DNA of 8,162 bases. Source: Spongiibacteraceae bacterium (GTDB taxonomy: Bacteria > Pseudomonadota > Gammaproteobacteria > Pseudomonadales > PIVM01). Below, piece by piece: positions 6,056 through 8,162 of the stretch. The stretch spans positions 1 to 8,162 of the forward strand of contig JAUXDF010000121.1 of the NCBI GenBank assembly GCA_030618505.1, read 5' to 3'. Under the pieces are notes generated by a model, which did not search any database, had not been told where the DNA came from, and was given only the letters and a program-made list of their open reading frames with translations. Both the position numbers and the translations under genes were made by a program. Every line of letters starts with the position of its first letter. Positions within the stretch are counted from its first letter, which is position 1.

Positions 6056-8162
6056 CTAATGATACTGCGGCATGAGATTTTTTCGAGATAGCACTCGCGT
6101 GATGACCTTTCGCCAATACCAGTTTAACTGAAAGTAATCCTCATCGATCCGCTCTACCCATTTATTGTATTGAGCAAAGCGTAAGGCTGTGTCAATTTCC
6201 CCATTACTGATTTGCAGGCTCTTAACAATATCTTCTCGGGATATGATTTCTGACTGGCAGATAACCCGGAGCACTAATAACAGTGTCAGATTAGCATTGT
6301 TGAGTTCATCAGCGGAGGGAAGACGTGGAAGGAGGGCGATAACACTGTCGTTTTTATCAACGAAGAGTGATTTGGCCCATAGCCCTAGTGCTACCATCGG
6401 GTTGCCGGTAGATGCGCCGTGTAATATGCGAATAAACCCGGAAAATGTTCTGTCCTTTGGATTATCATAATTACTGTCATCAAACTGTCGAGGAATAATC
6501 ACATTGCTAAAGTCGGGATCGATACCAATCTCCTCGCAGGAGTTTTTGATCAATGTTGAAATTTGATCAACCGTCCATGGTTTTAATTTGAGCGCGTTTC
6601 TATCCAGAATTCGTGTGGCTCTGGCGCGAAGAATATATTGCCAGGTTGACGAGTTTGTTGAGAGTACACAAAGGATATCGGGCACATGTTGAAATAGTAC
6701 CGCAAATTTGTCGAGTTGTTCCTGTCCGCCAACATAGGGTCGAATCAGGCGATGTATATTGTCAATGAGTAGTACTTCGATATTTTTCTTTCTCAGCTCT
6801 TCAAAGACGACTCGGGTCATTGGTGCTTTACTGTCGATATGGAGTTTTCTTGCAAGCTCTTTAATCAAAGCATCTATCCCTTCCTTTGGGCAATCTACAA
6901 GGATGGTGCTTTTTTTACTTTCTCTGGCGACTCGTTGTAGCAGGACGGTTTTTCCGCCGCCTGTTTCACTCACGAGAACCATCGCTCCGCCCGGTCCTGT
7001 GTCTATTCTATGCAGTATTTTTTTAAGGATAATATTGCCCGCTTGTTCTATAAGGTGTTTCCCCTGTTGCATAAGTTTTTCCTGAAGATCAGGGGGTATA
7101 CGATTGACATTGATATCATCTTTCTGGCGTTGATAAGCTTTATCCATCTCTATGCCTAAAATACTATCCAGCATTTGTTGGCCGGTATTAAAGCCGGAAA
7201 TCCAGTCAATAAAATGTTTGCTAATATAGACTTGCAGCAAATAGCCTGCACCGATAATGCTATAGAAGTAACTGATTAGTCCTTGTGGATGATGTAAAAC
7301 AGATTCAGCAACAGCATTTTTTTGGTGATCATTTTTAATGGCCCTGAAAATGCTGGGGCGCCAAATGACCAGTAGTAAAATTAATAATACGCTCAGGAAA
7401 AATTCGACCAGTGAGAACGTCCAGGTGTAAAGCGTCCCTTCGCCGGTGTAGCGTGCGATTAAATCAAGAGCAAGGCCGCTAATAACGAACCAGGTGAAAA
7501 AGTATTTTAATGATCGAAGAGTCAGATCCGCCGTCTCTTGTTTCATTGCTCTCGAGCTTCTTGATATAAAAGCGTTGATAAAAAGCACGCCTAACCAGCT
7601 AAGCAGCACCCAGTAAGCTACTATCTGACCAACTTCTATGAAGAATGTTAGCGCTGGATCTTCAATAAAACTAAACATCAAGCTTAGCAAGATAAGCCAT
7701 GCGATAGGAGTGCGAACCTGGTCAAAGTACCAGATTGTTTTAGTGAGCCGAAGATTTCTTTGTGTACGAGGTCGTGCTTTCATTAGGCCTTGGCGAAGTT
7801 TATAGAGACCCTCTGGTGCCCAGTTTCGCCAGTATCTGAAAAGCATGATGGCAACAACAAACTGTAAAATGCTGCCTATGGCAGGTAGGGGGGCAACGAC
7901 TAACTCATTCACTAGTCTTTTAATTAGATGTGGTAGCGCTTCAATTCGGTACTGCAGGGTTAGTCTAAGGAAGGAAAGTTCACTGCCAAGTCCCTGCATG
8001 CCTTCAATGCCCGTGCCTGTTATATCGTCAAATGTATTCGAGAATGTATGCGTCAGGAGGCGAAGTCGCTGATAATACAGGGTGTGCAGAGTCTGGTAGC
8101 GTTCATCCAGAGAGCCAGGAGTGAGATATGTTGAAGGCTCGGAGCTGTCATCTGCTACATTA
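6056..8162 (-). CDS. Membrane-anchored STAND/AAA-like P-loop NTPase, 5'-truncated by window edge
   Basis: Uncharacterised integral-membrane NTPase. The first in-frame ATG in view is at 7997-7999, but the frame stays open with coding-like sequence (DERYQTLHTLYYQRLRLLTH) to the right edge. The real start is therefore outside, and at least 701 residues exist. Numbering from that ATG: a helical, likely periplasmic N-terminal region; hydrophobic helices at about 36-54, 97-113, 119-143, 166-184 and 193-213; a weaker one at about 240-259; a linker; then an ATPase domain from about 330 to 545. Walker A reads SETGGGKT (344-351), with Ser for the usual first Gly. Walker B reads VLLIDNIH (409-416), with Asn414 in the catalytic-acid position. 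A sensor-1-like STN is at 447-449 and a TGNP motif at 531-534, as in STAND and ORC-type ATPases. Residues 570-640 look like a winged helix. The stop is 4 bases before the MscS gene. It may sense nucleotide or membrane state and act on the channel; this is inferred from the operon only. Confidence 0.75.
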   Translation of the reverse strand, partial: NVADDSSEPSTYLTPGSLDERYQTLHTLYYQRLRLLTHTFSNTFDDITGTGIEGMQGLGSELSFLRLTLQYRIEALPHLIKRLVNELVVAPLPAIGSILQFVVAIMLFRYWRNWAPEGLYKLRQGLMKARPRTQRNLRLTKTIWYFDQVRTPIAWLILLSLMFSFIEDPALTFFIEVGQIVAYWVLLSWLGVLFINAFISRSSRAMKQETADLTLRSLKYFFTWFVISGLALDLIARYTGEGTLYTWTFSLVEFFLSVLLILLLVIWRPSIFRAIKNDHQKNAVAESVLHHPQGLISYFYSIIGAGYLLQVYISKHFIDWISGFNTGQQMLDSILGIEMDKAYQRQKDDINVNRIPPDLQEKLMQQGKHLIEQAGNIILKKILHRIDTGPGGAMVLVSETGGGKTVLLQRVARESKKSTILVDCPKEGIDALIKELARKLHIDSKAPMTRVVFEELRKKNIEVLLIDNIHRLIRPYVGGQEQLDKFAVLFQHVPDILCVLSTNSSTWQYILRARATRILDRNALKLKPWTVDQISTLIKNSCEEIGIDPDFSNVIIPRQFDDSNYDNPKDRTFSGFIRILHGASTGNPMVALGLWAKSLFVDKNDSVIALLPRLPSADELNNANLTLLLVLRVICQSEIISREDIVKSLQISNGEIDTALRFAQYNKWVERIDEDYFQLNWYWRKVITRVLSRKNLMPQYH

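Noticed and set aside
6759..7085. 108-residue + strand frame opposite the NTPase gene, hydrophobic and Ser-rich
   Set aside because: Antisense shadow of the conserved ATPase domain; Ser/Leu/Phe bias arises from the complementary codons, and there is no ribosome site.
1..8162. CRISPR array, tRNA or rRNA genes, insertion sequence transposase, toxin-antitoxin pair
   Set aside because: No regularly spaced direct repeats, no cloverleaf with a tRNA T-arm, and no transposase, toxin or antitoxin motif seen in any plausible frame.

Overview
The window looks like the chromosome of a free-living, probably marine or aquatic, gammaproteobacterium. The evidence is the end of an MSHA-type (mannose-sensitive haemagglutinin) type IV pilus locus, an Escherichia coli-like NadA with every iron-sulfur cysteine at the expected spacing, two lipoprotein genes with ordinary lipoboxes, and short palindromic intergenic repeats of the REP-like kind common in this class. 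I cannot name the genus; an order such as Cellvibrionales is a guess from gene content and moderate GC.

Layout, left to right. (1) Bases 1-1738, + strand: the 3' part of a large MshQ-like surface protein (DUF6701), overlapping by 4 bases a small MshP-like pilin-class protein. The unit ends in a strong intrinsic terminator at 1788-1820. (2) Bases 1821-2106: a gene-free stretch holding a REP-like hairpin and a larger, strongly structured inverted-repeat element at about 1921-2079. (3) Bases 2107-2577, + strand: a META/HslJ-type lipoprotein. (4) Bases 2578-2835: a second gene-free stretch with a pair of small hairpins in inverted orientation and a likely promoter that sits inside a 10-bp inverted repeat. 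(5) Bases 2836-3897, + strand: nadA, quinolinate synthase. (6) Bases 3964-5094, + strand: a lipoprotein of the calcineurin-like phosphoesterase fold with the metal ligands of purple acid phosphatases. (7) Bases 5104-8162, - strand, convergent with the preceding gene: a two-gene operon. The promoter-proximal gene is a membrane-anchored P-loop NTPase running off the right edge. The distal gene is an MscS-type mechanosensitive channel, starting 4 to 10 bases after the NTPase stop.

How the genes fit together. mshQ and mshP belong to one pilus assembly programme. The META lipoprotein, nadA and the phosphatase appear to be separate single-gene units. The most intriguing module is the NTPase-MscS pair. 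It couples a membrane protein (periplasmic-looking N-terminal segment, about five transmembrane helices, cytoplasmic STAND/AAA-like ATPase, C-terminal winged-helix-like tail) to a channel pore. The ATPase has a non-canonical Walker A motif and an Asn where the Walker B catalytic acid usually is. This could be a nucleotide-sensing channel system, but that function is inferred only from adjacency and architecture.
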